Source: CAWAYR01 sp050250955 (GTDB lineage: Bacteria > Acidobacteriota > Vicinamibacteria > Vicinamibacterales > UBA2999). From it: DNA of 64,000 nucleotides. The DNA lies in the NCBI GenBank assembly GCA_050250955.1, contig JBFWNR010000003.1, positions 310,001 to 374,000 of the forward strand. Reading direction: 5' to 3'. The position numbers and the translations under genes were made by a program. The stretch's first letter is position 1. Every line of letters starts with the position of its first letter. Positions 8,754-17,736 of the stretch are shown here, piece after piece. The notes beneath the pieces are model-generated. The model was not told where the DNA came from, did not search any database, and saw nothing but the letters and a program-made list of their open reading frames with translations.

Positions 8754-10042
8754 CCACTGCTTCCCCGATCGCGCCGGCCGCGGTGCCGGCCAACAGCGCC
8801 CGCCGCATCCTGGCGGCCAGTCTGATGGGCACCGCCATCGAGTTCTTCGACTTCTACATCTACGCGACCGCGGCGGTGCTGGTCTTCCCGCAGCAGTTCT
8901 TCCCGGCCTCGGACCCGGCGAGCGCGCGGCTGGCCTCGCTGGCCACCTTTGCGATCGCCTTCCTGGCCAGGCCGATCGGCTCGGCGCTCTTCGGCCACTT
9001 CGGCGATCGGGTCGGCCGCAAGACGACGCTGGTGGCGGCGCTGCTCACCATGGGGCTGTCGACGGTCGCCATCGGCGCGCTGCCCACCTACCAGACCATC
9101 GGCTTCGCCGCGCCGCTGCTGCTGGCGCTGTGCCGCTTCGGCCAGGGCCTCGGACTGGGCGGCGAGTGGGGCGGCGCGATCCTGCTCGCCACCGAGAACG
9201 CCCCGCCCGGCAAACGCGCGTGGTACGGCATGTTCCCGCAGCTCGGCGCGCCGATCGGCTTCTTCTGCTCGGGCGGCATCTTCCTGCTGCTGTCGCAGTG
9301 GCTCACCGAGGAGCAGTTCTTCGCGTGGGGCTGGCGGGTGCCGTTCCTGTCGAGCGCCGTGCTGGTCGCCGTTGGCCTCTACGTCCGGCTGGCGATCACC
9401 GAGACGCCGGTGTTCGCCCGCGCGGTCGAGCGTCACGAGCGGGTCAAGGTGCCGATGGTGACGGTGTTCTCCCAGCACGCCGGCGCGCTGGTGCTCGGCA
9501 CCGTCATCGGCACCTCGGTCTACGTGATCTTCTACCTGACGACGGTGTTCGCGCTGTCGTGGGGCACGGTCGCGCTCGGCTTCAGCCGCAACAACTTCCT
9601 GGTCATCCAGCTGATTGGCGTGGTGTTCTTCGCCATCACCGTGCCGCTGGCGGCGCGCCTCGCCGAGGGCGGGCGGCGGCCGATGCTGATGCGGGTCAAC
9701 GTCGCGATTGCGCTCTTCGGGCTGGTGCTGGCGCCGCTCTTCCAGGCCGGCACGATCGGCGCGCTGGCGACGATGATCGTCGGCTTCTCGCTGGTCGGCT
9801 TCGCCTACGGGCCGATCGGCACGGTGCTGGCCGAGCTGTTCCCGACCGCGGTGCGCTACACCGGCAGCTCGCTCACCTACAACTTCGCCGGCATCGTCGG
9901 CGCGTCGCTGGCGCCATATGTGGCGACCTGGCTGGCGACCAACTGGGGCCTGCACTACGTGGGCTACTACCTGTCGGGGTCGGCGCTGTTGTCGCTGCTG
10001 GGCCTGTACGTCTCGCGCGAGACCCGCGACACCGCGTTGTAG
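8750..10042 (+). CDS. MFS carrier, metabolite:H+ symporter type
   Basis: The 430-residue protein has about twelve membrane segments and hallmark MHS-family motifs: GTAIEFFDFYIY at the start, FGDRVGRKTTLV in the loop after TM2, and GGEWGGAILLATENAP. These resemble ProP/ShiA/KgtP-like proton symporters for organic acids, osmolytes or shikimate. The start is set by the ATGA overlap with the FkbM gene. The substrate cannot be told. Confidence 0.92.
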   Translation: MTTASPIAPAAVPANSARRILAASLMGTAIEFFDFYIYATAAVLVFPQQFFPASDPASARLASLATFAIAFLARPIGSALFGHFGDRVGRKTTLVAALLTMGLSTVAIGALPTYQTIGFAAPLLLALCRFGQGLGLGGEWGGAILLATENAPPGKRAWYGMFPQLGAPIGFFCSGGIFLLLSQWLTEEQFFAWGWRVPFLSSAVLVAVGLYVRLAITETPVFARAVERHERVKVPMVTVFSQHAGALVLGTVIGTSVYVIFYLTTVFALSWGTVALGFSRNNFLVIQLIGVVFFAITVPLAARLAEGGRRPMLMRVNVAIALFGLVLAPLFQAGTIGALATMIVGFSLVGFAYGPIGTVLAELFPTAVRYTGSSLTYNFAGIVGASLAPYVATWLATNWGLHYVGYYLSGSALLSLLGLYVSRETRDTAL

Positions 10043-10056
10043 TTTCTGCGACCACT

Positions 10057-10124
10057 CTGGCCCGGCCCAGACAGGGGTCAGACCCCTGTTCTGGCCCGGT
10101 CCAGAAAGGGGTCTGACCCCCGTA
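10057..10124. repeat. Tandem pair of 34-bp palindrome-containing repeats
   Basis: Two direct copies of 34 bp (10057-10090 and 10091-10124) each begin CTGGCCCGG and contain the near-perfect palindrome AGGGGTCTGACCCCT or its complement AGGGGTCAGACCCCT (10073-10087, 10107-10120). The same two-copy, 34-bp arrangement occurs at 53990-54057. It looks like a REP/BIME-type dispersed intergenic element. Confidence 0.85.
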
Positions 10125-10247
10125 CTGTACGCCGTGGCGTTCCCACGACTGGGTCGTCGGCTCCACTCCGGCCGGGTGCCCTCCTCGAATTCGGCCTGAA
10201 CTTCTGCGGCATCGTCCTTGCTCCTCTCCCTCGACGGAGGGACTGCC

Positions 10248-10655
10248 ATGAGAGGGATGACGAGCATGACCCGATTGATGGGCGCCGCGGCGCTGGTCGT
10301 GGCCTGCGCGGCCTGCAGCGATCGGGATCAGGATCGGGTGGCGGCCGAAACGCGCGACGCCGGACGCGAGGCCCGCGAAGCCGGCCGCGAGGCCGCCGAC
10401 AGCATGCGCGAGGCCGGCCGCGAGGCGGCCAGCGCCGTCGACGCCGCCATGGAGACGATGGACGTCAAGACGGCGCTGATGCGCGACGACCGCGTCGATG
10501 CCGGCGACATCAACGTCGACACCAACCACGACACCAGGACGGTCGTGCTGAAGGGCTCGGTGCCGACGTCGGCGCAGCGCGACACGGCCGAGGAGATCGC
10601 CCGCACGCAGGCGGTCGGCTACCGCATCGACAACCAGCTGACGGTGCGCGGCTAG
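10248..10655 (+). CDS. BON-domain lipoprotein
   Basis: ATG at 10248 follows GGAGGG by eight bases. The 135-residue product starts with a lipoprotein-type signal (ALVVACAAC). A low-complexity amphipathic stretch of repeated REAGREA units follows (residues ~25-60), then a C-terminal BON domain with INVDTNHDTRTVVLKGSV. BON domains bind membrane surfaces, as in OsmY and DolP. A role in envelope maintenance is likely. Confidence 0.8.
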   Translation: MRGMTSMTRLMGAAALVVACAACSDRDQDRVAAETRDAGREAREAGREAADSMREAGREAASAVDAAMETMDVKTALMRDDRVDAGDINVDTNHDTRTVVLKGSVPTSAQRDTAEEIARTQAVGYRIDNQLTVRG

Positions 10656-10693
10656 CCGCGGCGTCGGCGCCACCCGCGGCAGGCGGGACACCC

Positions 10694-10717
10694 GCGGGCC
10701 GGACGCCTCCGGCCCGC
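10694..10717 (+). terminator. GC hairpin, probable terminator of the BON gene
   Basis: A perfect 10-bp stem (GCGGGCCGGA / TCCGGCCCGC) with a 4-nt loop is followed by CGTTT. It lies between the BON lipoprotein and the next gene. The short T run makes this a weak intrinsic terminator. Confidence 0.5.
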
Positions 10718-10738
10718 CGTTTCCACAAGGAGCACGGC

Positions 10739-11179
10739 ATGAAGACGTTTGCAGGAGCACTCGTGTTGTTCGCGGGGCTGACGGCGGTCGCCGCCGGCCA
10801 GACCAAGCCGGCACTGCCGCCGGTGCCGGCCGAGCCGATGACGGCCAGCGTCGACGACATCAGCAACGACGCCGACAAGTACTACGGCAAGACGGTTCGC
10901 GTGGTGGAGGACGTGGCCCGGGTACTGGCGCCGCGCATCTTCACCCTCGACGAGGAAAACCCGATCAAGACGGGTCAGGACGTGATGGTGGTCGCGCCCA
11001 AGGGCGTCACCGTCCGCGAGGACGAGGACGTCGAGGTGACCGGCGTGGTCCGCGAGTTCACGTGGAGCGAACTCGAGAAGGAGAAGTTCGACTTCGACCT
11101 GAAGCGGGAATGGCAGGTGGAGTTCAAGAGCCGACCGGTGATCTACGCGACGTCGGTCAAGGCGAAGGCCACCTTCTAG
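10739..11179 (+). CDS. Small secreted protein, OB-fold-like
   Basis: This 146-residue protein has a Sec signal peptide (cleavage near AAG-QTK) and a body with strands such as YYGKTVRVVEDVARV and VTVREDEDVEVTGVVREFTW. These resemble small OB-fold periplasmic proteins that hold a beta-barrel. AAGGAG precedes the start. No catalytic motif is visible. It follows the BON lipoprotein but is separated from it by a hairpin, so it may have its own promoter. Confidence 0.65.
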   Translation: MKTFAGALVLFAGLTAVAAGQTKPALPPVPAEPMTASVDDISNDADKYYGKTVRVVEDVARVLAPRIFTLDEENPIKTGQDVMVVAPKGVTVREDEDVEVTGVVREFTWSELEKEKFDFDLKREWQVEFKSRPVIYATSVKAKATF

Positions 11180-11191
11180 CCGCCTGGACGG

Positions 11192-11218
11192 CGCGGCGCG
11201 CAGCCCTCGTGCGCCGCG
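11192..11218. terminator. Hairpin between convergent genes
   Basis: CGCGGCGC and GCGCCGCG form an 8-bp stem around an 11-nt loop in the 49-nt space between convergent stops at 11179 and 11229. It could act in both directions, but no T run follows. Confidence 0.3.
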
Positions 11219-11228
11219 TCGGGGCGTC

Positions 11229-12026
11229 TCAGGCGAGACGCTCCGGTGCCATCAGCTTCTCCACCGCCTTGCCGCCCTCGACACTCACGTAGTAGACCTT
11301 CGCCGCCTCGCGCGTCGCCACCACCCGCTTGACGACGTTGTCCTCGAAGTAGATGCCGGCGTCGTTGTCGCAGGCGTAGCCCGGCTTCATCTCGCCGCTG
11401 GCGATGAGCTTCTGGTACAGCGGGCGGCGGCCCGGCTCGGCGTCGTAGTGGGGCGAGTGGCTGCCCTTCAGGAACCCCAGGCCCTGCACGATCGACAGCG
11501 TCTTGGGCCGCGAGTCGGTCGTTCCCTCCTCGAACCAGCACAGCGAGCCGGCACTGGCGCCGCCGAGCACGATGCCGCGGTCCCAGGCCTGGCGCAGCAC
11601 GACGTCGATGCCCTGCGCCTTCCAGATCGCCTGCTGGTTGAGCGTGTTGCCGCCCGAGCAGACGATGCCGTCCACCGACAGCAGCACCTCGTCCCAGCCG
11701 CGCGGCTGCTGGGTGCTGGCGATGAAGCTCACCTGGTGCGACGCCTCGACGTTCAGCGGCGAGCAGTTGCGGTACCAGGCGATGATGCCCTGCGGCGAGT
11801 CGGCGCTGGCCGTCGGCAGGTAGAGCAGGCGTGGCCGCGGCTTGCCGGTGAGCTCGGCCATGTAGCGGATGAACGCGGTGTTGAACCCGCCGCCGGCGAT
11901 GAGGATCTTCCGGCCGGTGGCCGCGGCCGGCTGGGCGGCCTCCCCCGCCGCGCCCGCGGCCGTCGCGGTGGACAGCGCGGCGCCCACGGCACTCGCCGAC
12001 GACACGATGAACTCCCGTCGCTTCAT
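11229..12026 (-). CDS. Exported cyanophycinase-like serine peptidase (family S51)
   Basis: The 265-residue protein begins MKRREFIVSSASA, a Tat-type signal. The mature part contains GGGFNTAFIRYM, DGIVCSGGNTLNQ and the nucleophile elbow GGASAGSLCW expected of peptidase E/cyanophycinase, where the serine attacks an aspartyl peptide bond. Export distinguishes it from cytoplasmic cyanophycinases and suggests use of external cyanophycin or isoaspartyl peptides. SD GGGAGG lies before ATG. Confidence 0.85.
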   Translation of the reverse strand: MKRREFIVSSASAVGAALSTATAAGAAGEAAQPAAATGRKILIAGGGFNTAFIRYMAELTGKPRPRLLYLPTASADSPQGIIAWYRNCSPLNVEASHQVSFIASTQQPRGWDEVLLSVDGIVCSGGNTLNQQAIWKAQGIDVVLRQAWDRGIVLGGASAGSLCWFEEGTTDSRPKTLSIVQGLGFLKGSHSPHYDAEPGRRPLYQKLIASGEMKPGYACDNDAGIYFEDNVVKRVVATREAAKVYYVSVEGGKAVEKLMAPERLA

Positions 12027-12135
12027 GGATCCTCCCTCGCGAACCGGCGCCAGTCTATCAGCCGGCAGGGAGCGGACCAGCGACGCCTGAGCGGACCAAC
12101 GACGCCGGGACGGAGGGGGCCGGTCCGGCTCCGCC

Positions 12136-12564
12136 TCAGGCGAGATAGGTCGGCGCCAGCGTGCGGTAGACGACCAGAGCGGCGATGGCGGCCGCGATAC
12201 CGGCCAGCCATGCCGGGGCGCCGACGAGCTGCAGCAGGAAGAACGGCCAGAACGGGAACGCCAGGACCACGCCGAGGACCAGCAGCAGCCAGGGCGCGGC
12301 TTCGCGCCACCGCCGCTCGACGACCAGCCGGCGCAGCTCGTCGCGGCCGATGTGCGCCGTCACCTCGGTGCCGCGCGACGGGCCGAGATAGCGGGCCCCG
12401 ACGTTCCGGCTGATGCCGCCGCCCCGGGCCGCGAATCGGCTCGCCTCACCCTCCGACATGGCGCGGGACCGGAACTCGTCCCGCACCGCCAGCCACACGA
12501 ACGCGGTGACGAGCGATGCCACCGACACCAGCGCGCCGATGGCGCCAAGGGCGTACCAGCTCAT
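12136..12564 (-). CDS. Small membrane protein of unknown function
   Basis: The 142 residues have one hydrophobic segment at the N terminus and two near the C terminus (PWLLLVLGVVLAF and the AGIAAAIAALVVY region), with a charged ~60-residue stretch between. I do not recognise a family. The ATG at 12564 has a modest GAGGG box directly upstream. It sits 22 nt after the PEBP-family gene on the same strand and may be co-transcribed. Confidence 0.6.
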   Translation of the reverse strand: MSWYALGAIGALVSVASLVTAFVWLAVRDEFRSRAMSEGEASRFAARGGGISRNVGARYLGPSRGTEVTAHIGRDELRRLVVERRWREAAPWLLLVLGVVLAFPFWPFFLLQLVGAPAWLAGIAAAIAALVVYRTLAPTYLA

Positions 12565-12586
12565 CCCTCGGTCCGGGTCGCGGCGG

Positions 12587-13177
12587 CTACTGCGGTCGCC
12601 GGAACAACCCGACGTACACCGCCTTGCCCAGGATGTGCCCCTGCATGGCGTTGTAGACGGCGGTGCGGGTGGCCCAGGCGTCGGCGCCGGCTGGCAGGTC
12701 GATCTTCGTGTCGAGCGCGAACAGCTCGAACGTGTAGTGGTGCAGCGGGCCGGTGGCCGGGGCGCCGGGGCCGCGATAGACCTCGCCGCTGGCACTGATC
12801 TGCCGGCTGCCGTCGGGGAGCTGTGCGCCCTTGGGCTGCCCCTCGCGCATCCCGGTAGCGGTGCCGGGGATGTTCCACACCAGCCAGTGCACCTGGTCTT
12901 CGGTGGTCTTGTTGCGCGCGACGTCGGGGTCGCGCATGTGCAGCACGAAACTCTGCGTGCCCGGCGGCACGTTGGTCCAGCTCAAGACCGGTGAGACCTG
13001 CTCGCCAGCCTGGGTGTAGCGCACCGGAATCTGCCCGCCGTCGGGAAAGGCGGTGGTGGTCAGGGTCAGCGGCGGCCGCGCCGGTGCGGCCGGTTGACCG
13101 GCCGGCGCCTGGGCGGCAAGCGCGCTGGTGAGAGCCAGCACGGTGACGAAGATCGGGGCCGGCAGTTGTCTCCGCAT
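12587..13177 (-). CDS. YbhB/YbcL-type PEBP protein, secreted
   Basis: This 196-residue protein has a signal peptide ending near LAAQ-APAG and a phosphatidylethanolamine-binding protein fold. Visible landmarks are the strand LSWTNVPPGTQSFVLHMRDPD, the VHWLVWNIP core and a late GPLHHYTFELFALD. Bacterial members (Raf-kinase-inhibitor-like) bind small anionic ligands; the physiological role is unclear. GAGGAG lies seven bases before the ATG at 13177, which is preferred to the longer upstream reading. Confidence 0.9.
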   Translation of the reverse strand: MRRQLPAPIFVTVLALTSALAAQAPAGQPAAPARPPLTLTTTAFPDGGQIPVRYTQAGEQVSPVLSWTNVPPGTQSFVLHMRDPDVARNKTTEDQVHWLVWNIPGTATGMREGQPKGAQLPDGSRQISASGEVYRGPGAPATGPLHHYTFELFALDTKIDLPAGADAWATRTAVYNAMQGHILGKAVYVGLFRRPQ

Positions 13178-13310
13178 GTCGTCGCTCCTCGGTGCCCGCT
13201 GGGGCGCTGAAACGTTACGGCATCGGCCGGCGTAATGCCAGCGCGGGCGCGGGCCGTCGGGTGCGGGCGTCCGGCCCGGCCCGGTCACCGGGTCCGGTGC
13301 GCCAGAGTGC

Positions 13311-13316
13311 TATAAC
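13311..13316 (+). promoter_or_regulatory. Candidate -10 box TATAAC
   Basis: TATAAC lies 14 nt before the ATG at 13331, in a 153-nt gap between divergent genes. A transcript starting about seven bases downstream would have a very short leader without a clear ribosome binding site. Confidence 0.4.
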
Positions 13317-13330
13317 CAGACGCCCCGCCG

Positions 13331-14680
13331 ATGACCACCACCGATTCGACCGCTGCCGACACGCCGGGCCCGCTGGCGCGGCTCCTCAGGACCCTCGCCA
13401 AGGTCGAGCCCGCCGAGGCCAGGGCGGTGGTGGTCTCGTTCGTCTACTTCGCCCTGCTCATGGGCAGCTACTTCGTGGTCCGGCCGGTCCGCGACGCGAT
13501 GGGCACGGTCTACGGCGTCGACCGTCTCGAGGAGCTCTACACCGGCACCTTCGTCGCCAGCTTCTTCGTCGCCCCGGTCTACGCGTTCTTCGCGTCGCGG
13601 CTCACGCTGGCGACGTTCCTGCCGTGGGTCTACGGCTTCATCGCGGTGACGATGCTCGGGTTCTACGCCCTGTTCGAGTCGTTCGGGCAGCAGCAGGACC
13701 GCTGGGTCGCGGCGTCGTTCTTCGTGTGGGTCAGCACCTTCAACGTGCTCATCATCTCGGTGTTCTGGAGCCTGATGGCCGACACGTTCTCCCGCACCCA
13801 GGCCAAGCGGCTGTTCGGGTTCATCGCCGCCGGCGGCACGGTGGGGACAATCGGCGGCCCGGCGCTGGCGGCGCTGCTGGTCGGCGCGGTCGGCACCAAC
13901 ACGCTGATGCTGATCTCGGCCGGCGGCTTCGTCGTCACCGCGTGGCTGGTGCGGCTGCTCGAGCGCGAGAAGCGCACCCTGCGCGCCGCCGGGCACGACG
14001 CCCAGACGACGACGCTCGATCGCCGCCTGGGCGGCAACCCGGTGGAGGGCTTCACGCTGCTCGTCCGCTCGCCGTACCTGCTGATGATCGGGCTCTTCAT
14101 CCTGCTGATGACGACGATCTCGACGATCATCTACTTCCAGCTCGGCGATCTCATCACCAAGGCGTTCGAGAGCCGCGAGGCCCGGACCCGCGCCTACGCG
14201 ATGATCGACCTGGCCGTGAACGGCAGCACGGTGTTCCTGCAGCTCTTCGGCACCGGCCGGCTCATCGAGCGCTTCGGGGTCACCGCCGGCCTCATCCTGA
14301 ATCCGCTCATCATGGTGGTGGCGTTCCTGGCCGTCGCCTTCTCGCCGGTGCTGCTGGTGCTCGGCACCATCCAGGTGGTGCGGCGCTTCGCCGAGTACGC
14401 CATCGCCAAGCCCAGCCGCGAGATGCTGTTCACGGTGGTCGACCAGGAGAGCAAGTACAAGGCGAAGAACGTCATCGACACGGTCGTCTACCGCTTCGGC
14501 GACGTGACGTCCGCCTGGCTGAGCGCCGCGGTCCTGCCCTACGGCGTGGCCGGGCTGGCCGTCGCCGGGGTGGTGATGTCGGCGGTGTGGTTCCCGATTG
14601 CCTACCTGCTCGGACGGCGTTACGAAGGGGTGCGGAGCGGCGAGGTGGTGAGCCGGGCCACGGCCGCGCTGGCCAAGTAG
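13331..14680 (+). CDS. NTP/NDP exchange-type carrier (first paralogue)
   Basis: The 449 residues contain about twelve membrane segments and the motif pattern of the Npt/ATP:ADP-antiporter-like branch of MFS: YFVVRPVRDAMG, FFVWVSTFNVLIISVFWSLMAD, KRLFGFIAAGGTVG and SKYKAKNVIDTVVYR. In free-living bacteria the substrate of these proteins is uncertain; nucleotide exchange is documented mainly in intracellular parasites. A second paralogue of equal length (449 residues) lies at 15699, with an exported aldo/keto reductase between them. Confidence 0.82.
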   Translation: MTTTDSTAADTPGPLARLLRTLAKVEPAEARAVVVSFVYFALLMGSYFVVRPVRDAMGTVYGVDRLEELYTGTFVASFFVAPVYAFFASRLTLATFLPWVYGFIAVTMLGFYALFESFGQQQDRWVAASFFVWVSTFNVLIISVFWSLMADTFSRTQAKRLFGFIAAGGTVGTIGGPALAALLVGAVGTNTLMLISAGGFVVTAWLVRLLEREKRTLRAAGHDAQTTTLDRRLGGNPVEGFTLLVRSPYLLMIGLFILLMTTISTIIYFQLGDLITKAFESREARTRAYAMIDLAVNGSTVFLQLFGTGRLIERFGVTAGLILNPLIMVVAFLAVAFSPVLLVLGTIQVVRRFAEYAIAKPSREMLFTVVDQESKYKAKNVIDTVVYRFGDVTSAWLSAAVLPYGVAGLAVAGVVMSAVWFPIAYLLGRRYEGVRSGEVVSRATAALAK

Positions 14681-14742
14681 GTACGGAACGGATCTCCCCG
14701 CGCGTGTCGCCGCGGGTAGGATCGACTGAAGGAGAACGCGTG

Positions 14743-15690
14743 ATGACCCTGACCCGTCGCGACTGGCTGGCGCTCACCGTCGGCGCCGGCGCCGGCCTGG
14801 CCCTCGATCCGCAGCGCCTGTGGGCGCAGGGCACGCTGCTCACCCGCGCTATCCCGTCGAGCGGCGAGCAGATCCCGGTCATCGGCCTGGGCAGCTCGGC
14901 GACGTTCGCCAGCGTCGCCCGCAGCGAGGACGTGACCGCCCTGCGCGAGGTGTTCACGGCGATGCTCGAACGCGGCGCCACCGTATTCGACACCGCCCCC
15001 GGTTACGGCGCGTCGGAAGAGGTGGCGGGCGAGATCGCCCGCGAGCTGAAGCTCACCGACAGGATCTTCTGGGCCACCAAGCTGAACGTCGCCGGTCGTG
15101 GCGGCGGCGGCGCCGACCCGGCGGCGGCGCGCGCCCAGGTCGAGACCTCCTTCAAGCGCATCGGCAAGGCGAAGATCGACACCATCCAGGTCCACAACAT
15201 GGGCGATGTCGGCGTGCAGATTCCGATCCTCAAGGAGTACAAGCAGCAGGGCCGGATCCGCTACGTCGGGCTGACCACCACCTTCGAGGGGCAGTACGAC
15301 GACCTGGTCGCCACCATGCGCAAGGAGCCGCTCGACTTCATCGGCGTCGACTACGCCATCGACAACCGCCACGCCGAGGCGACCATCCTGCCGCTGGCCC
15401 GCGACCGCAGGATGGGCGTGTTCTGCTACGCGCCGTTCGGCCGGACCCGCCTCTTCAAGCGCGTCGGCAACCGTCCGCTGCCTGACTTCGCCAGGGAGTT
15501 CGATGCCGCCACCTGGGGGCAGTTCTTCCTCAAGTTCGTCGTCAGCCATCCGGCGATCACGGTGGTCACGCCGGCGACCAGCCAGGCGAAGAACATGATC
15601 GACAACATCGGCGGCGGCATCGGCCGGCTGCCCGACGAGGCGATGCGCAAGCGGATGGTCGCCTTCATCGACGCGCTGCCCGGCGCCTGA
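14743..15690 (+). CDS. Tat-exported aldo/keto reductase
   Basis: ATG at 14743 follows GGAGA by seven bases. The 315-residue protein starts MTLTRRDWLALTVGAGAG, a Tat signal. The mature domain is an aldo/keto reductase (TIM) barrel with the catalytic set visible: Asp and Tyr in FDTAPGYGASE, Lys in WATKLN and His in QVHNMG. Such enzymes reduce carbonyls with NADPH, and Tat export is used when the cofactor binds before transport. It lies 8 nt before the second carrier and is probably co-transcribed with it. Confidence 0.87.
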   Translation: MTLTRRDWLALTVGAGAGLALDPQRLWAQGTLLTRAIPSSGEQIPVIGLGSSATFASVARSEDVTALREVFTAMLERGATVFDTAPGYGASEEVAGEIARELKLTDRIFWATKLNVAGRGGGGADPAAARAQVETSFKRIGKAKIDTIQVHNMGDVGVQIPILKEYKQQGRIRYVGLTTTFEGQYDDLVATMRKEPLDFIGVDYAIDNRHAEATILPLARDRRMGVFCYAPFGRTRLFKRVGNRPLPDFAREFDAATWGQFFLKFVVSHPAITVVTPATSQAKNMIDNIGGGIGRLPDEAMRKRMVAFIDALPGA

Positions 15691-15698
15691 TCGGCGAG

Positions 15699-17048
15699 AT
15701 GACCCGCCTCGGCCACGAGCCGGATCGATCCTGGATCGAACGGCTCGTGGACGTCCGGCCGTCCGAGCTGGCGGCGGTGGCGTGGTCGTGGCTGTTCTTC
15801 TTCAGCGTCCTCTCCGCCTACTACGTCATCCGGCCGATCCGCGACGAGATGGGCGTCGCCGGCGGGGTCGAGAACCTGCCGTGGCTGTTCGCCGGATCGC
15901 TCACCGGCATGCTGGTGCTCAACCCGCCGTTCGCCTGGCTGGTCGGGCGGATGCCGCGGCCGCGCTTCGTCTCGCTCGGCTACCGCTTCTTCGCGCTCAA
16001 CCTGGTGGCGTTCTTCGCCGCGCTCGGCTGGGGCGACGCCGCCGCCGACCTCTGGACCGGCCGCGCGCTGTTCGTGTGGACGTCGGTCTTCAACATGTTC
16101 GTCGTCTCGATCTTCTGGTCGGTGATGGCCGACGTGTTCTCGGCGGCGCAGGGCGCGCGGCTGTTCGGCTTCATCGGCGCCGGCGGCACCATCGGCGGCA
16201 TCACCGGGGCGGCGATCACCTCGGGGCTGGTCGGCTGGCTCGGCGCCGCCAACCTGCTGCTGGTCTCGGCGGCGCTGCTCGAAGTGGCGGCGCTGGCGGC
16301 CCGCCGGCTGTTCGCGCTGCCGCGCCTCGACGGCGACGACCGCCGGCCCGGGGCGCCCGGGCCGACCATCGGCGGCTCGGTGTGGGACGGCATGCGGCGC
16401 TCGCTCACCGACGCCTACCTGGTGAACGTCACGCTGCACATGCTCTTCTTCACGTTGCTGACGACGTTTCTCTACTTCCAGCAGGCGACCATCGTCGACG
16501 CCGCGATCGTCGACCGTGCGGAACGCACGCGCTTCTTCGCCAACATCGACCTGGCCGTCAATGTCATCACCCTCGTCACGCAGACCTTCGCCACCGGTCG
16601 GCTGGTCCAGCGCTGGGGGGTGGTCGCGGCCCTGGCCTTCCTGCCGGTGCTGACGATCGCCGGCTTCGGCATCCTCGGCCTGGCGCCGAGCATCGCCGTG
16701 CTGATGACGTTCCAGGTGCTGCGCCGCGCCGGCAACTTCGCCGTGGCGCGCCCGGCCCGCGAGGTGCTGTTCACGGTCGTGCCGCCCACCGACCGCTACA
16801 AGGCCAAGACCTTCATCGACACGGTGATCTACCGCGTCGGCGACCAGCTCGGGGCCTGGGCGTATGCGCCACTGGCGGCGCTGGGGGCGGGCGTGGCCGG
16901 CATCTCGGGCGCGGCGATCGTGCTCGCGGCGCTCTCGACGGTGAACGCCGCCTGGCTCGGGCGCAAGATGCAGCGGCGCGCCCGCACGACCGAGGTCAGC
17001 GACGCCGCCGCGGTGCCACCGGCGGTCGAGCCGTCGCCGGGGTTGTAG
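15699..17048 (+). CDS. NTP/NDP exchange-type carrier (second paralogue)
   Basis: The 449 residues align throughout with the protein at 13331: YYVIRPIRDEMG, FVWTSVFNMFVVSIFWSVMAD, ARLFGFIGAGGTIGG and DRYKAKTFIDTVIYR. About twelve membrane segments are present. Its 3' end overlaps the convergent sigma-factor gene by 53 bp (16996-17048), which is unusual and leaves no room for a terminator. Substrate unknown. Confidence 0.82.
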   Translation: MTRLGHEPDRSWIERLVDVRPSELAAVAWSWLFFFSVLSAYYVIRPIRDEMGVAGGVENLPWLFAGSLTGMLVLNPPFAWLVGRMPRPRFVSLGYRFFALNLVAFFAALGWGDAAADLWTGRALFVWTSVFNMFVVSIFWSVMADVFSAAQGARLFGFIGAGGTIGGITGAAITSGLVGWLGAANLLLVSAALLEVAALAARRLFALPRLDGDDRRPGAPGPTIGGSVWDGMRRSLTDAYLVNVTLHMLFFTLLTTFLYFQQATIVDAAIVDRAERTRFFANIDLAVNVITLVTQTFATGRLVQRWGVVAALAFLPVLTIAGFGILGLAPSIAVLMTFQVLRRAGNFAVARPAREVLFTVVPPTDRYKAKTFIDTVIYRVGDQLGAWAYAPLAALGAGVAGISGAAIVLAALSTVNAAWLGRKMQRRARTTEVSDAAAVPPAVEPSPGL

Positions 17049-17736
17049 CCGGCGCCGGCGCCAGCACCGCCCGGGCCCGACGCCGCGCCCGCTGGCGCAC
17101 GGCGGCGGGCAGGGGCGCGCCGATCACCTGCTGGTAGGGGGCCTGGAGCTCGGCCTGCAGGGCCTTGCGGGCCCGGCTGAGGCGGGTCTTCACGGTGTCC
17201 TCCGACATCCCCATCGCGTGCGCCACCTCGCGCGTGGACAGGCCCTGCATCTCGCGCAGGAACAGCACCGCCCGCGACGGCGGCGGCAGGGTCTGGAGGG
17301 CGCGCTTCAGCTCGGTCCGCAGGCGGGCGTTGGCGGCGGCCTGTTCCGGATCGTGCCCGGGGTCCGGCGGCTCGGGAGGCAGGGTGGCGCCGGGGCCGGC
17401 CGGGGCGTCGAGCGACTCCAGCCGGCGCGGCTCGTGGCGCCGCTTGCGGCGGCTCATCAGGCAGGCGTTGCGGACGGTGCGGTGCAGCCAGGGCCGGAAC
17501 GCCTGCGGGTCGCGAATCTGCGCCGTATGCCGGTAGGTCTTGAGCAGCGCCTCCTGCATGGCGTCCTCGGCGTCGTCGGGCCGGCCGCATACCGCCAGGC
17601 TGAACCGCCACGCCACCTCCTGGGCCTGGACGAGCAGCCGCTCCATGGCGGCGTCGTCGCCAGCGGCCGCCTGACGCACCAGGTCGGCATAGGCGTCGGG
17701 CGGGGGCGCACCGGCGCGGTCGGGGGCACGTGTCAC
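16996..17736 (-). CDS. ECF-type RNA polymerase sigma factor
   Basis: The 246-residue reading begins at GTG 17736. Region 2 is visible as GRPDDAEDAMQEALLKTYRH and FRPWLHRTVRNACL; region 4 as LPPPSRAVLFLREMQGLSTREVAHAMGMSEDTVKTRLSRARK. The C-terminal ~55 residues are Ala/Pro/Arg-rich and unlike a usual ECF tail; their coding overlaps the end of the carrier gene. It diverges from the RND efflux operon across only 30 nt, so it may control that operon. No anti-sigma gene is adjacent. Confidence 0.88.
   Translation of the reverse strand: MTRAPDRAGAPPPDAYADLVRQAAAGDDAAMERLLVQAQEVAWRFSLAVCGRPDDAEDAMQEALLKTYRHTAQIRDPQAFRPWLHRTVRNACLMSRRKRRHEPRRLESLDAPAGPGATLPPEPPDPGHDPEQAAANARLRTELKRALQTLPPPSRAVLFLREMQGLSTREVAHAMGMSEDTVKTRLSRARKALQAELQAPYQQVIGAPLPAAVRQRARRRARAVLAPAPATTPATARPPVAPRRRR

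Noticed and set aside
13178..13330. Small RNA or terminator in the GC-rich gap before 13331
   Set aside because: Some self-complementary GGCCCGG stretches exist, but no stable, bounded hairpin with a T run could be defined; only the TATAAC box is noted.
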